From: Panagrolaimus kolymaensis
Taxonomy: Eukaryota; Nematoda; Chromadorea; Rhabditida; Panagrolaimidae
Assembly (NCBI GenBank): GCA_028622995.1
Contig: JAJQJQ010000050.1
Location: 124,001-188,000, forward strand
Length of the DNA: 64,000 nt
Reading direction: 5' to 3'
In this document: positions 12,284-24,030 of the stretch, piece after piece
Layout of the letters: every line of letters starts with the position of its first letter
How positions within the stretch are numbered: the stretch's first letter is position 1
Notes under the pieces: model-generated
Told to the model about the DNA's origin: nothing
What the model saw: the letters and a program-made list of their open reading frames with translations, nothing else
Database searches by the model: none
Made by a program: the position numbers and the translations under genes

Positions 12284-15200
12284 ATGACAGAAAATAAAGA
12301 TCCAAATTCACCTAATATAAAAAATGATCGACCATCCGCAATTATACAAAATGGAAAAATTGATGGAGAATTACCCAAAGTTTTAGTTAGTGAACCTACT
12401 TCACCCATTGATAGTCCACCCATGGCAAATGGAATTGATTCCACAGAACAACAAACAAATGTTGGAACTCCAGCAAGAAAAGTTTCTGAAGGTAGATATT
12501 TCTATTTTGCTCTTGAAATTTGGCTAATCAATTAGCTATTAATAAATACCCGAATCCCTTTTTATTTAGGTACTCTCATGTTTTGTTAACACACTATAGC
12601 TTTGAGATCTCAAAATATCTTGGCCTTTCGATTTGGGACCCTTTTGACCTCAAAAATTATTAAAAACCAAATAAATTTTAAATATTTAAATTTGGATAAA
12701 TTATTTTTAATTTTAGTTAGAAGCAATGCAAATGGCAGCCTTCATGCCACAGCTGTTGAAGATGGAGATAATGATTCATTTTATGGTAGCATGGTCGATG
12801 ATACCCACATAATTCGTGATGGAGATTTTGCCAGTGAATATTCAATGAATGAATATCCTCGTTAGTTTAAAACAATTTTTCCACAAATTTAATTAACCTT
12901 TTTTTATTTTAAGATGATTTTGAAAAAACTGAAGCCATTATTGATGGACTTCCTGTTCCACCTGATGGAGGTTATGGTTGGGTTATAGTTATCGCTGCAT
13001 TTCTTTCAAACTTTTTGGTTGATGGAGTTGCAAATGCTTTTGGAGCTTTTATGTCTAGCTTTGAATTGGAATTTCAATCATCCAAAGCATCCACATCCAT
13101 TATTGGTTCATTACTTATTGGTTCTTATTTGCTTTCGGGTAAATTAATTTTAATTTTCGAAATCGAATATATTCAAATATTATATTTTAGGTCCCATTGC
13201 TGGAGGATTATTAAATCGTTTTGATGCTAGAAAAGTAGTGATTGCGGGTTCAATTTTAAGTGCTGTGGCTTTTGCTGTATCAACATTTTCACCAAATATT
13301 TATGTATTTTATTTTTTCTATAGTTTCTTAGGCGGAATTGGGTTTGGATTTATTTATTTACCCGCTATAGTCGTGGTGGGACAATATTTTGAATCCAAAC
13401 GTGCTTTAGCTACTGGTATAGCTGTAGCAGGTTCAGGATTTGGTACATTTGTTATGCCATTTTTATGTCAACTTTCCATTGATCAATTTGGATGGAAAAT
13501 TACTTTACATATGATTGCAATCATGGTACTTGCATGTATATTATGTGGATTACTTTATAAACCCCTTCCTGAACCCCAATTTGATTTGGAAGCTCATAAA
13601 CAAGATGCAATCGAAAGGCAACAAGCTTTATTAGCTGCTCTGAGTAGAGCTGAAGAAGATGAAAGCGAACATGGAAACAATCGACCTACATCTGGAATGT
13701 CACACGATGAAGATGGAAGTGGAAGTCCAACCAAAAGAACTGGAGTACGTTCTATCTCCACCGGGGATAGAGATGATGGAAAAGAGCCTTTGCTTGATTC
13801 AGAATTAATGCAAAGACTTCGTGAATGTGAAGAAGATACAGATGAAGAGAATGAAGCACCCACAACTCCAGCTCGACAACAATTATCCCCAATAAATGAA
13901 AATAAAGCATTAAGTAAAAGTAGAGCTGGTTCCACTCATCACACTCATATCACAAATGCTCCAAGCGCTCGAGATACTCGAGTTCGAAAAAATACAATCA
14001 CTAGTATGGGAAGTGAATTAACAATCGATTATAAACAAAGCAGGCCGAATTTAAATTTATCTGGTCAGCTTTCTCGAATTTCTGCAAGAAGTTACGCTCA
14101 ATCGTTATCCAAAATAAGTAATGCTCCAATGTCCCTTAAAGCTAGCGATTCTGTTTTGAGTGTGGCTCTCAGTGGCGTGGATCCCAAAGAATTTGCTCGA
14201 CCTCTCAGTCGTCAAGATATCTTCTATCAAGGTTCCATTAGAAATTTGAAAGAATTCGAAAAAGAAGGTTCCAACTTTAAAAATTATCGAGAATCACAAA
14301 TTTCCATTCCCGCAGCTGTGGTGGCTCAAAGCGTTTCAAAGATGTCTCAAACTGGAGATATCGCAGATTTATCAAGTCGAATGGGTGGAAGCCGATATAG
14401 TCGATTGACTGCTGGACTTGGAGTTGAAGAAGAAGATGCTCTATTTTATGATGATAGTAAATGCAAATTTATTCCATTATCCATTCGAATGGCACTGAGC
14501 GAAATGATAGATTTTAAATTATTAAAAGATCATGTTATGATTTTATTATCTATTTCAAATATCTTAGGCATGCTTGGATTTTATATTCCATTTGTTTATA
14601 TAATTGATTTGGGAAAATCTCGTGAAGCCACAGCTAGTCAAGCCACCTTACTTGTTTCTATTATTGGTATTACAAATACTTTTGGTCGTGTCCTATTTGG
14701 ATGGGCTGCTGATCGTCGATGGGTGACAGCATTGGCTATTAATAATTTTTCATTAATTTTTTGTGGAATTTTAACTGGATTAGTGCCTTTTGCTATCAAT
14801 TATGCTATGCTTACAGTTTATGCAGCATTATTTGGTTTTGTTGTTGGTAAGCATATTTAAAAACAAATTTTTTTTTAAAATACAGAATAAAATTTGTTTC
14901 GCAACGATAATATATAATTTTTTTTTCTTCAGCTGCTTACATTTGTTTAACTTCCATTGTTCTCAGTGATCTTCTTGGAGTTGAAAACTTAACAAATTCA
15001 TTTGGTTTATGTGTTGTTAGTCGTGGTATTGCAGCTCTTTTGGGAACTCCACTTGCTGGTATGCTACTATTTTTCTTTGATCTTCTTGGGAATATAAAAA
15101 TATTATTTAGGTATCGTATTTACTTTCACCAAATCGTATGATACTTGCTTTATTTTTGCTGGAATTTTGATTACTCTTGCTGGCTTAATTTCATGTCTCA

Positions 15201-15508
15201 TTCCTTGGGTTCATCGCCGCCAAAGGAGTCAAATGAAAAATGAAGGTAATTTTTCCTTCAAAAATTATAATTAACATTTCTTAAATTTGCATTTTTTTAA
15301 AGGCGAATATATGAAAGAAGCAGATGCGGATGCCCAAAGTGGAAAATTATCCGTTTTAACGGAACGTTCTGAAGAAGAATATCAACGAACCATTCAAAGT
15401 TTAAAACATCAACATGCATTAATGAAAGAGCTTGATGAAGCTCGTCGGCAAGTTATTGAACAACAACGCATCGATGAACTTAATGAAGAACAAGAAAAAC
15501 ATAAATGA
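12284..15508 (+). CDS. monocarboxylate-transporter-like MFS protein (SLC16 family)
   Basis: Seven exons (12284-12491, 12717-12860, 12914-13138, 13191-14846, 14933-15058, 15111-15245, 15303-15508) give 899 aa. The ATG at 12284 is the first in frame. Residues 1-130 are polar. The signature PPDGGYGWVIV at about 133-143 opens TM1 and is the classic MCT motif. The N-terminal six-helix bundle contains GGIGFGFIYLPAIVVVGQYF and a RALATGIAVAGSGFGTF segment. Residues about 318-630 form an unusually long Ser/Asp/Glu/Arg-rich cytoplasmic loop before TM7-12, which include an NTFGRVLFGWAADRR motif. The C-terminus (about 70 aa) is charged and helical, probably a coiled coil. The family carries monocarboxylates, aromatic amino acids or related anions across the plasma membrane; the substrate cannot be told here. 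All six introns are phase 1. Confidence 0.93.
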
Positions 15509-16230
15509 AACGATTTTATTTAAAAAATTATTTTTAAATAAGTAATTTAAAAAATTTCATAAGATCTCAGAGAATATTAACTCTTCTTTTATTTTAAATA
15601 TATTTTTGTATCTGTTTTTAAAAATAGTCTTTTCTAAGTTTATGCTTTTCGTTAATTGATTGCATTTGTGTGGTAAAAAAACGGAAAGGAATCTTTTTTT
15701 AATTTTAGATTGTCTGGTTCCGCGGGTTTTAAAAACAATTATTTACGCCTTTACTTTAATTTTAATAATCCAAAAATTATAATTATTATCCTTGTTGTTT
15801 TAGAATTATCTCTCACCTTTATTACCTTTATTCTTTTTCCTCTTTCTTTTTTTCATATCGCTAAAAATTTTTTTAAAGAGTTTATTTTACTTTATTTTTT
15901 TGTTTTGTTTTCCATCCAATCTAATTCTGTGCAATGGAGATATTGCTTCTCCTATTTTTTAAGTAATTTTTATACGGTGTGATTTTTATTTTTATTTGCT
16001 TATTATCATCTTTTTTTTCTTTTCATGCTTAAACATGCATAGATATCTATCAAAATAAATCTTTTAATTTTTTATTCAAAGTAATTCAATCATCTATTGC
16101 AATTTCTATAGAAAAACGCTCTTTTGGAATCAGAAATTTTTAAAAAGAAAAAATGAGATCGAAACAAAAAAAAATTACTAAAAATTGAAAAAACTTTTTG
16201 ACTTTTAAATTATTCTTAAAAGACAGACAA
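15509..16230. other. convergent intergenic region
   Basis: This segment holds the 3'UTRs of the SLC16 gene (+) and the Ly6 gene (-), which converge here. It is AT-rich, and no coding exon is supported. Confidence 0.6.
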
Positions 16231-19200
16231 CTAAAACGCATATTTGAGCATAAAATTGGTAAAAACTACAATAAACATAAGTTTTAATTTACATGTGAAT
16301 AAATTGGATTCATTAAACGACGACCATGGATAATCATTACATAATTGTCCCACGCATCGACATAATTCCAACGTTCTATTGCTTGATTGGGCTGATAAAC
16401 GAGGAGGTAAAACTTTTCTTATTGGCATTGGTCCACAACTTGTATCTAAAAACAAATAAAGAAATATATTTATTTTTGCCAACCAAAAACTTTTTTTCCT
16501 TTAGTTTAAATCCAATTTCAATGATTGATCGATTACTTTTTTTCCCATCAGTATTTTTTCGGTGGAAGTAAAAAAATTTAAGAGACCAATCAAAAGTTGA
16601 AACTTATTTTTAGTTTTGGATTTGCTTTTTCCCGTTCCATGAATTTTTGTTTTTTGCTGACACACATAACTCGAGGAAATAAAAAGTGATAAATGATTTC
16701 TCATCAAAAATATTTTGACAACAGCTTTAATTTTCTTTCATTTTTTTGTTTTGTTGTTTAACGATCAATTGTTTTCGTAATATTTTTTTAAGGCTGACAC
16801 TCAAAGTGTGAAAAATGGAAAAAAATTAATAGCAGCGATTTATATTTTTTAAACCTTGCCAGAATCTGAACGTGTACTCATTTTTCAATCTGCCATAGTG
16901 TTTTTTTTAGCCAAAAAACATTTTACAGAATTGCCGAAATTTTATTTTTTTGATGAACAACCATAAAAGTCTTTTCTTTGTTTGTTTTCCGAAAATAAAA
17001 AGGTACTTAAAATTACAAGCATTCATTTTATAAAATAAAAAAAATCCTTTTTATATTCTTTTTACCCCAAAAATTGGCAGAAGCGGCGGCGGCATCGGCG
17101 GCAAAGCTTTCGAAAGAAGCTTTTTTTGCTCTTCTTCACCCATCTTCTTTTTTTTTGTTGGTACTTCTCTAAATAAAAAATTGGCCCCATAAAAACTAGA
17201 ATAAATTAGTAAAATCTCGAAATTTTGGTTCTTGTTGTCGTCGGCAGGCAAAAACATTGCTACCCTTTTCGTGGTATAAAAAAATGTATGTTAAAAAGCG
17301 GTTCCTAAAGGCGCTCTTATAGTTTTTTTGTTTTTGTTTCTCTCTTCTTTAATGTTATACACTTAAGTGAATGAAAAATGAAGAGCAAGAAAGAATATTT
17401 TTGAGATAAAAAAGCGGCGCATAAAAATATAAATGAAAAAAATGTCAACAGTAATCTTGTTAAAATCATCATCCCAGAAAAAAAGAAAAGCCGTGAGAAA
17501 ATTTTTTTTGGATCAAAAGCCAAAAAAAATTATTTATTTTGAAAGAAAATATATAAACCCATGGATGAATGATAAAAAAAAGATTTTTACTTTTTGGCTT
17601 CCCTTTGTTGTTTCTTTTCCAAATGTCAAAATAATTCATATTTTTTTTTGCTGTATGACAAATATCTTTTATGAAAAAATATTGTTGCAAGTGTTTTTGG
17701 AAAAATTTCTTTGTTTTTGTAATTTTTTTTTGTTGGTTAAAACATAAAATTGAAAGAATGCCGGAATCAAAATTTTGGTATAAATTTGACACGACTATAG
17801 AGAAAAAAATGGCCCAAAAAAATGCGATGAATTCTCTGCGGATTTCAAAAAAAGAGCTCTTTTTTTTCTGGGAGAGGCTTGTTGAATGTCAAATGTCAAC
17901 AACGCTCTACAACAGCAACCAAAAATATTCAATAAACATTGTCGCCGTTGCATAACCATCCAAAAAAGGAAGAGAGAGAGGAAAAGAAGAAGAGAAGCCG
18001 ATAAATTAATTATGCACACATCATTCAAGCTTTTTTATGAAAATTGTTGGTTTTTATATATATATTTTTTTTGGAACAAAGTCAGTGAAAGAAAAAAATC
18101 GACGAAGCAGCTTGGAGCCAACATTAACCCATAAGTGCCGGTTTGAAATGCAAAACCCTGTGAAAAAAAAAACCAAGTGAAAAGGTATACTCCAGGAATT
18201 TATACAAAATAAATATTTTGCTTGTGTTTACTTTTTCTCCAAAATACCTGCTATTTATTAAGAAAATATACCCAAAAAATTTTGTTTCTTAATTTCAGTT
18301 TTTTTGCTTTTAAAATATCTTTTTCCCTTTGTATTTTAAAACTTACCAACTACACTGGTTGATGGAGCTTCGCCATATTTAAATACCGATGAAAAACAAC
18401 CTCGAATAACATTATTTCCAATGTGCTGGCCTATAAAACCGATAACCAATTTAAATTTGAATTTAATTGAAATTCTTCAAAGGTAAAAATAAAAGTGATC
18501 CATTAAAAATTTTATTAATATTTTTTTTTTGATTACTCATAGATCATTTTAGCGCGAAATCGCTTGCTTTTTTCTTTTTTGTTAAGAGTCAGCATTTTTA
18601 TGAGAACAAAAAGAGAAAATAATGTTTCGCATAAAATTGACGACGACAAGTCAACGAAGCAACAACAGCATATTTTAAAAATATTATAATAATCATATGT
18701 ATAATGCAGCTTTTGCTTTTTGGAAAATGACAAGTGTCAATTATTAAACGAACTTTAAACTATTTTTTTCTTCGAAGAAAAATTTGTTTGTTGTTGAAAT
18801 TTAAAGCCTTAATTTTTTCTTAGCAAAAAAAGCGGGAAAAATGAAAATTCTTTGTTTTGAATTTACAAAAAAAAGAAGTTAGTTTTCATCTAAAAAAAAA
18901 TTTTTGTCACATAAATTACTTTTCGATCAGAAAAAAAGTAGGAAAAAAACTATAAAAAAAGTTTTTCTTTGTTCATTCTTATTTTTGATCCATAAAAACA
19001 ACACTTGATTAAAAAAATAAATCTAATTAAAATGGTCATTAAATTAAATTTATGTGCTTTTTTATAAAAAGAAAATCCTTTTCTTACCAGCAAGTATCCT
19101 TGGCTCAATAACTGTTACACAAATTGAATGACTACACGGTGTACGACCGATGATAATTCCCGTAGGCATAGAATGGCAATGATCAGTAAAATTCATGGGA

Positions 19201-20538
19201 CGATAATAAATCTGAAACAACCAAAATAAAAAAATTATTTTCATTTATTTTTGCTTTGATTTGTTTATTTTTTATTTTCAAGCATCGTTTACCCCTGTTT
19301 TGAAGCTATTTGTTAAGAAACTTTTTTCTTATGCTTAATTTTTTTCTATTTTTCCTGTAAAAAATTTGTAATTTAAGCTACTCTCTCTCTCCAAATGAAA
19401 GAAAAAAGTGGACTACAGCTGTTCAAAAAATATTTTAAAACTTTAATCGTCATTGCATATGCGCCGTTGTTGTTGTCCTCTTCTCGTCTCATCATCATCA
19501 CAAGCATCCCCAAACATACAACTCTTTTTTTGCTTTTGGTTCCCTAAAAGCAAGTCAAAACTATTTTTCTCATCCAAAAAGCTATGTTAGAAAATTATAA
19601 CTTGAAAAAAAAGAGATAGTGAGAAACAAATTTGCAGCAACACTAAAACATATTTTTCTTTTTAAATCAGTAAAAATTTTGAACAAAAAATCATAATCAA
19701 ATTTAGTTATTTTGTTTTTGTTTAAATAATAATAATAGCATTTATTTCAAGATTATATTTTCTTCAAAAGATAAGTTTGCCGACAACCGCCAATTTACAA
19801 ACTACTTTAATTTTTTTGTTCCCAAAAAAATGATGATGAGCAGCGGCAGACACATCCAAAAAAACTTTTTAGCTCCAAAAAACGAAAAAGGCGCGCATAT
19901 GCGTATTTAAAAGAGGGCATTTTTAAATCAAATTTGGCCCAAAAAAATTGTTGTTATATTTTTTTTTCTTTTACGTTTTGCCGCCGCTCTCAGCCAAAGG
20001 GAAATCCTGATTTACAAAAAAAAAACTAATAATTTTTTTTTTTAAAAGCTTGCAACTGTTTTTTTTTTGTTAGCCGACTTATTACTAAAATAAAAGTGAG
20101 CCCTGAAAGATATAATAACTTTTATCTATTCTATGAAGCTTCAGCAGTAGGGTAATTGCCTCAATTGTTCTTAGACAAAAAAATAAAATAAAAAACTTTT
20201 GTGTGCGCAAAAAAAAAAAATTGAGTAAGCTTCAACACGCAATAAAGTAATTTAGGTTACTTTGTCTGTCATCTAATGATTACTTTCTTTAATATATTTT
20301 TTTTTAATTTTCTTTTGGCTTACCTGCTCTAAAGTCGACCAATAAGTTTCAAAGTCTTCTGACATACAACTAAAGCAATAACGACCGCTTAAACTAAAAA
20401 TTAAAGAAAAAAAATAAAAATTACGCAAAAATAAAAAAGTAGCAACCTTAATTGTTCTGAAGAACTTTGTCGAACTGTAGTATACCCAAAAACACCGGTA
20501 ATCACCGATATTAAAATGAAAAAAGTTTTTGTTAGCAT
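16231..20538 (-). CDS. Ly6/uPAR-like (three-finger) secreted or GPI-anchored protein
   Basis: Five exons on the minus strand (20538-20447, 20393-20324, 19211-19088, 18430-18347, 16445-16231) join in frame to 194 aa. The start at 20538 was chosen because this frame gives a clean signal peptide ([18 protein letters not shown]) and joins exon 2 in phase. An overlapping ATG 4 nt upstream opens a frame that does not. The mature part starts SGRYCFSC, continues with spaced cysteines and RGCFSS, and ends with [11 protein letters not shown]. This CxC...CN ending is typical of Ly6/three-finger folds. The C-terminus ends in a hydrophobic tail ([16 protein letters not shown]) that fits a GPI-anchor signal. 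Such proteins often modulate receptors or channels at the cell surface, but the partner is unknown. Introns of 1.9, 0.66 and 1.1 kb are long for this window. Confidence 0.82.
16446..18346 (-). other. long intron 4 of the Ly6-like gene
   Basis: AT-rich intron of 1.9 kb. Open frames within it are low-complexity Lys/Phe/Ser readings and are not supported as genes. It includes a (ggc)-rich patch near 17080-17105. Confidence 0.6.
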
Positions 20539-22154
20539 TCATGAATAAAAAGAAATAATGAAATAATTTTTTTCTAACTGCATCAATAACAAAATAAAAA
20601 AAATTAAGAGGAAGACAGAAATTAATGAAAAAAGTTAATAAAAATTCTCCAACAAACAAGCGTCAGTCCAACTTTTCAATAATTAAACAAAAAATTTATT
20701 CATTTTTTCACTTAAAAAATTTTATTCAACAAAAAAATCACTTTTTGAAGAAATAAGTAAGAAAAAATGGTTGACACACTGGACTTAAATTCCTAACGGA
20801 AGAATAACAGCAAGCGACAAAATGAAGAGAAAAACCAACACAGGCAGTGTCGAGCTTGCTTTTCACAAAAAATTGCCGCCATCGGCTGTTTGCTTCCAAG
20901 ATAAAAGAAGAGAAATTTAAGCTCCGCCTATATTTTTTAAAAAGTTCGAGAAATATTTTGCATGTTTTGTTTTTTTTCTCGTCCAAAATTATAGAATTGT
21001 TTGAGACAAAAACTGTAAATTTGTATTGTAACATTTTTTTGGAACTTATATTTTGATAAAAAAGGAAAGTAAAATAAAAACAACATACCCAGTAAAATGA
21101 AACAGAATTATGACTTGGTAGAGAAAAGTAGAGGTATAAACTAGGGTTCCATCCCCCTCCCGCCCCCTAGGGGGATCCCCCTTCCCCCCGCCGATTTTTG
21201 CTCCCCGTGCCTCCCTCCCCGTGAGCCTCTGCCCCCTTCAAAAAAATGTAACACAAGGAGGAGTATTTGAAGGAAAATCCCCCGTCATATTTACAACAAA
21301 AAAAAATTTTTTTTCAAACACCCACAGAGAGGAGTACGTGCTAAAATCCCCCGTAAAAACCTCCCCGCGGCGCGTCCTCCCCTCCCTCTCCCTCCCCGTG
21401 GACCATTCCCCCGGGGGATGGAACCCTAGTATAAACCATTCCAACTTTATGGAAGACATGTTTTTTATATTCGGGGAATACTATTTTTCATTGCAAACAT
21501 AAACAAACATCAAATATACTTTTTAAAAAAACAATCATCTTAAAACTGCTTTTTTGGATAAGGAAAAATTTACCATCAAACTTTCAAACGTTCAAGGAGA
21601 AATCAAAAGCAAAAAAAAATTGAATGGCGCTATGAAAGATTTTTGATGTGGTTTTTGTTTATCGACAAATAAAGGAAAAATTACATCTTTTTTTATCATT
21701 ACCAAATGCATGCTCTCTTTATTACTTGGATAAGGTCAAAGTTAAATTAACACATTTTCTTGATTTTTACAATCTATCGATTGCGAACAAAATATATTTG
21801 TTTAAGCCCCAATTTGTGAATAATGGTTAAAGTATGATTAATTTTTTCAACAAAAAAATGTTTTAGGCGTTGTTTTATAAATTTTGAAAACAAGCCATTC
21901 GAAAGGTTAAAAACCAAACGAAGGAAATGAAAACAAAAACTGTCTGTCTGGCTTTTGATGCTATCCATTTTTTTCAATATTTTTTTTTACGAAATCAGTA
22001 AATTCATTTTATTTTTTTGCCGCGAGTACCTTCTTCTTCAGTTCTAAAGGCTCTCTAAAAAATAAAATTATTTTTTTTAGTGGAAGATTCTTGACGTGAT
22101 ACTGTAATCCTCAAAAATATTTCAAATAAACTTTATAAATTTTTTTAGGCAAGA
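20539..22154. other. divergent intergenic region with a GC-rich inserted element
   Basis: This lies between the divergent Ly6-like (-) and innexin (+) genes and probably holds both promoters. It is AT-rich except for the inverted-repeat element at 21141-21429. An acceptor-like TTTTTTAG at 22142-22149 lies just before the innexin ATG. Confidence 0.6.
21141..21429. mobile_element. GC-rich MITE-like element with 17-bp perfect terminal inverted repeats
   Basis: The 289-bp segment begins CTAGGGTTCCATCCCCC and ends with the exact reverse complement (21413-21429). It is flanked on both sides by TATAAA (21135-21140 and 21430-21435), which looks like a target-site duplication. Within it are perfect palindromes CCCCCTAGGGGG (21163-21174), GGGGGATCCCCC (21170-21181) and CCCCCGGGGG (21408-21417), and C-rich tracts. 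No transposase-like frame is present, so it would be non-autonomous. The base composition is unlike everything else in the window. Confidence 0.8.
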
Positions 22155-23805
22155 ATGATTTCCACAGCTATTAGAACTATTGGGAGCGTCAAACCCGACT
22201 ACGATGACGACTGCATCGATCGCCTCAATTATGCATACACCAGCGGATTTTTCATTTTATTAATCTTGATTCTTGGAATGAAGCAATATGTTGGTGAACC
22301 AATACAATGTTGGCTTCCAGCCGAATATCGTCAAAATTGGGAACGGTACATTGAAAATTATTGTAAGTCCACTCCTTACTTTTCTTCTTTTTTGCAAAAC
22401 AAAGATCGATGGTTTTCAGGTTTTGTTGAAAACACATATTTTTCAAGCTATGATAAAGATCGATTCCCCAAAAGAGAATTAAGAGAAGGTCTGGAACTTC
22501 GATATTATCAATGGGTAAGCTAAAAAATTAATTCCTTCGCCCCAAAAATTTGATTAAAATAAATTTTTTAGGTGCCCTTTTTCTTAACCGCTCAATTAAT
22601 TTTATTTTTGCTTCCAAAAATGATTTGGTCTTCAATTTCATGGAAAACTGGTTTAAATGTCCGATCCATTGTTGGAAAATTAAGTAATCAAGAAAAAACA
22701 AAAAAATTTACAACCAAATCCAAAAGTCTTGATGATCACACTCGCAGCGCTTTCCATTACATTCAAAACATTTTAATTTACAACAAAGACAGACCAGATG
22801 GTTTTCGTGTTGGTGGTTGCATGACTCACACATCTTATTTAACTCGAGCATATTTATTTTACAAATTATTAAATTGTGCTAATGTTCTCGCACAATTATG
22901 GGCTATGAATCATTTTATTAATACTTCATACACATTTTGGGGATTTGGAGCTCTTAAAGATTTGGTTGAAAAAAGAGATTGGAAAGCAAGTGGCAATTTT
23001 CCAAGAGTACGTTTTTGGTTGATTTTTTTTCCAGAAAATCAAACATAGTATATTTTAAGGTTACTTTTTGTGATTACATGCGCCGTGAAGATGTTAATGG
23101 AAAACCCATGGCTTTTTCTGTCGAATGCGTTTTGGTAAGATTTTTAATGCTAACTTTTTTTTTTGCAAAAGTTTTGCTAAAATTTTTAAACTTTTGCTTT
23201 ATATATATTTTTGTCTATAAAAACAAAAGCTCTGATTTATAAACAAAAATTAAAAATTAAAAATCATAAACCTTTCCGTCACCACTTTTTAGATGTTGAA
23301 TATGTTCAACGAAAAACTTTATATTATGTTATGGTTTTGGTTTACAATGTTATCGATTTGTAATTTGGCAAATCTCTTTTATTGGATTATGGTTACTTAT
23401 TTTCCTTGCTTTTCACGAAAATTTATTAAACTCCAACTCAATTTTTGCCATCAAGAATATACCAATAAAGAAGTTTCAAAATTTATTGAAACCCGACTTT
23501 TCAAAGATGGAATGACAACGCTACGTTTGATTGCTGCGAATGCTGGCCCACTGGCTACTTGTGATATCGTTGGAATGCTTTTTAAAGATTTTAAGAAAGA
23601 TGAAGAAAAAATGCGCGAAAAAATTAAACTTCTTCTTTCTTCTCTTGAAATCGACGAAAAGCTTCAACCTCACAAGCAAGAAAAGAAGGGCCACAATTTT
23701 TTCGCCAACCATAACCCTAAAAGCCCAATCGAAGAAGAAAAGCTTCAAAAAAATGGATTACAAAGCATTTATCCTTCAGCTTCACTAAAAGACCTTGAAA
23801 ATTAA
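22155..23805 (+). CDS. innexin (invertebrate gap-junction protein)
   Basis: Five exons (22155-22362, 22420-22514, 22572-23006, 23060-23134, 23293-23805) give 441 aa. An AG acceptor lies 6 nt before the ATG. TM1 covers about residues 31-42, followed by the innexin signature YVGEPIQCW and, in the same first extracellular loop, ENYC-FVENTYF. YYQWVPFFL spans the exon 2/3 junction at the start of TM2. The second extracellular loop has the other cysteine pair (VTFCDYM...FSVECVL), and TM4 follows NEKLYIMLWFWF. The cytoplasmic tail of about 150 aa is charged. By family knowledge, it forms gap-junction channels or hemichannels between cells. Intron 1 is 57 nt, a multiple of three, and has no stop. Which innexin paralogue this is cannot be decided here. 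Confidence 0.95.
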
Positions 23806-24030
23806 AATGTTCATTGATGCGATACAAAAATATTTTTTTTGCTAAATATTTTCAACGATGTTTTTTTTACTTTAAACTTTTTCGGAATAAGTTTTTGTTT
23901 GATTTTCTTGTTTGTGAATCTTTTATTTTGCTATTTTATCTAATATTATTTGGGCTTTAAAATACACTTTTTTATTCGAAGATAAATATTTTATTCAAAA
24001 CTCTAACATTTATTTAGAAAACAAATTTAG

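Noticed and set aside
21221..21502. 93-codon frame across the GC-rich element
   Set aside because: It starts and ends outside the inverted repeats and is open only because GC-rich DNA has few stops; no transposase or other match.
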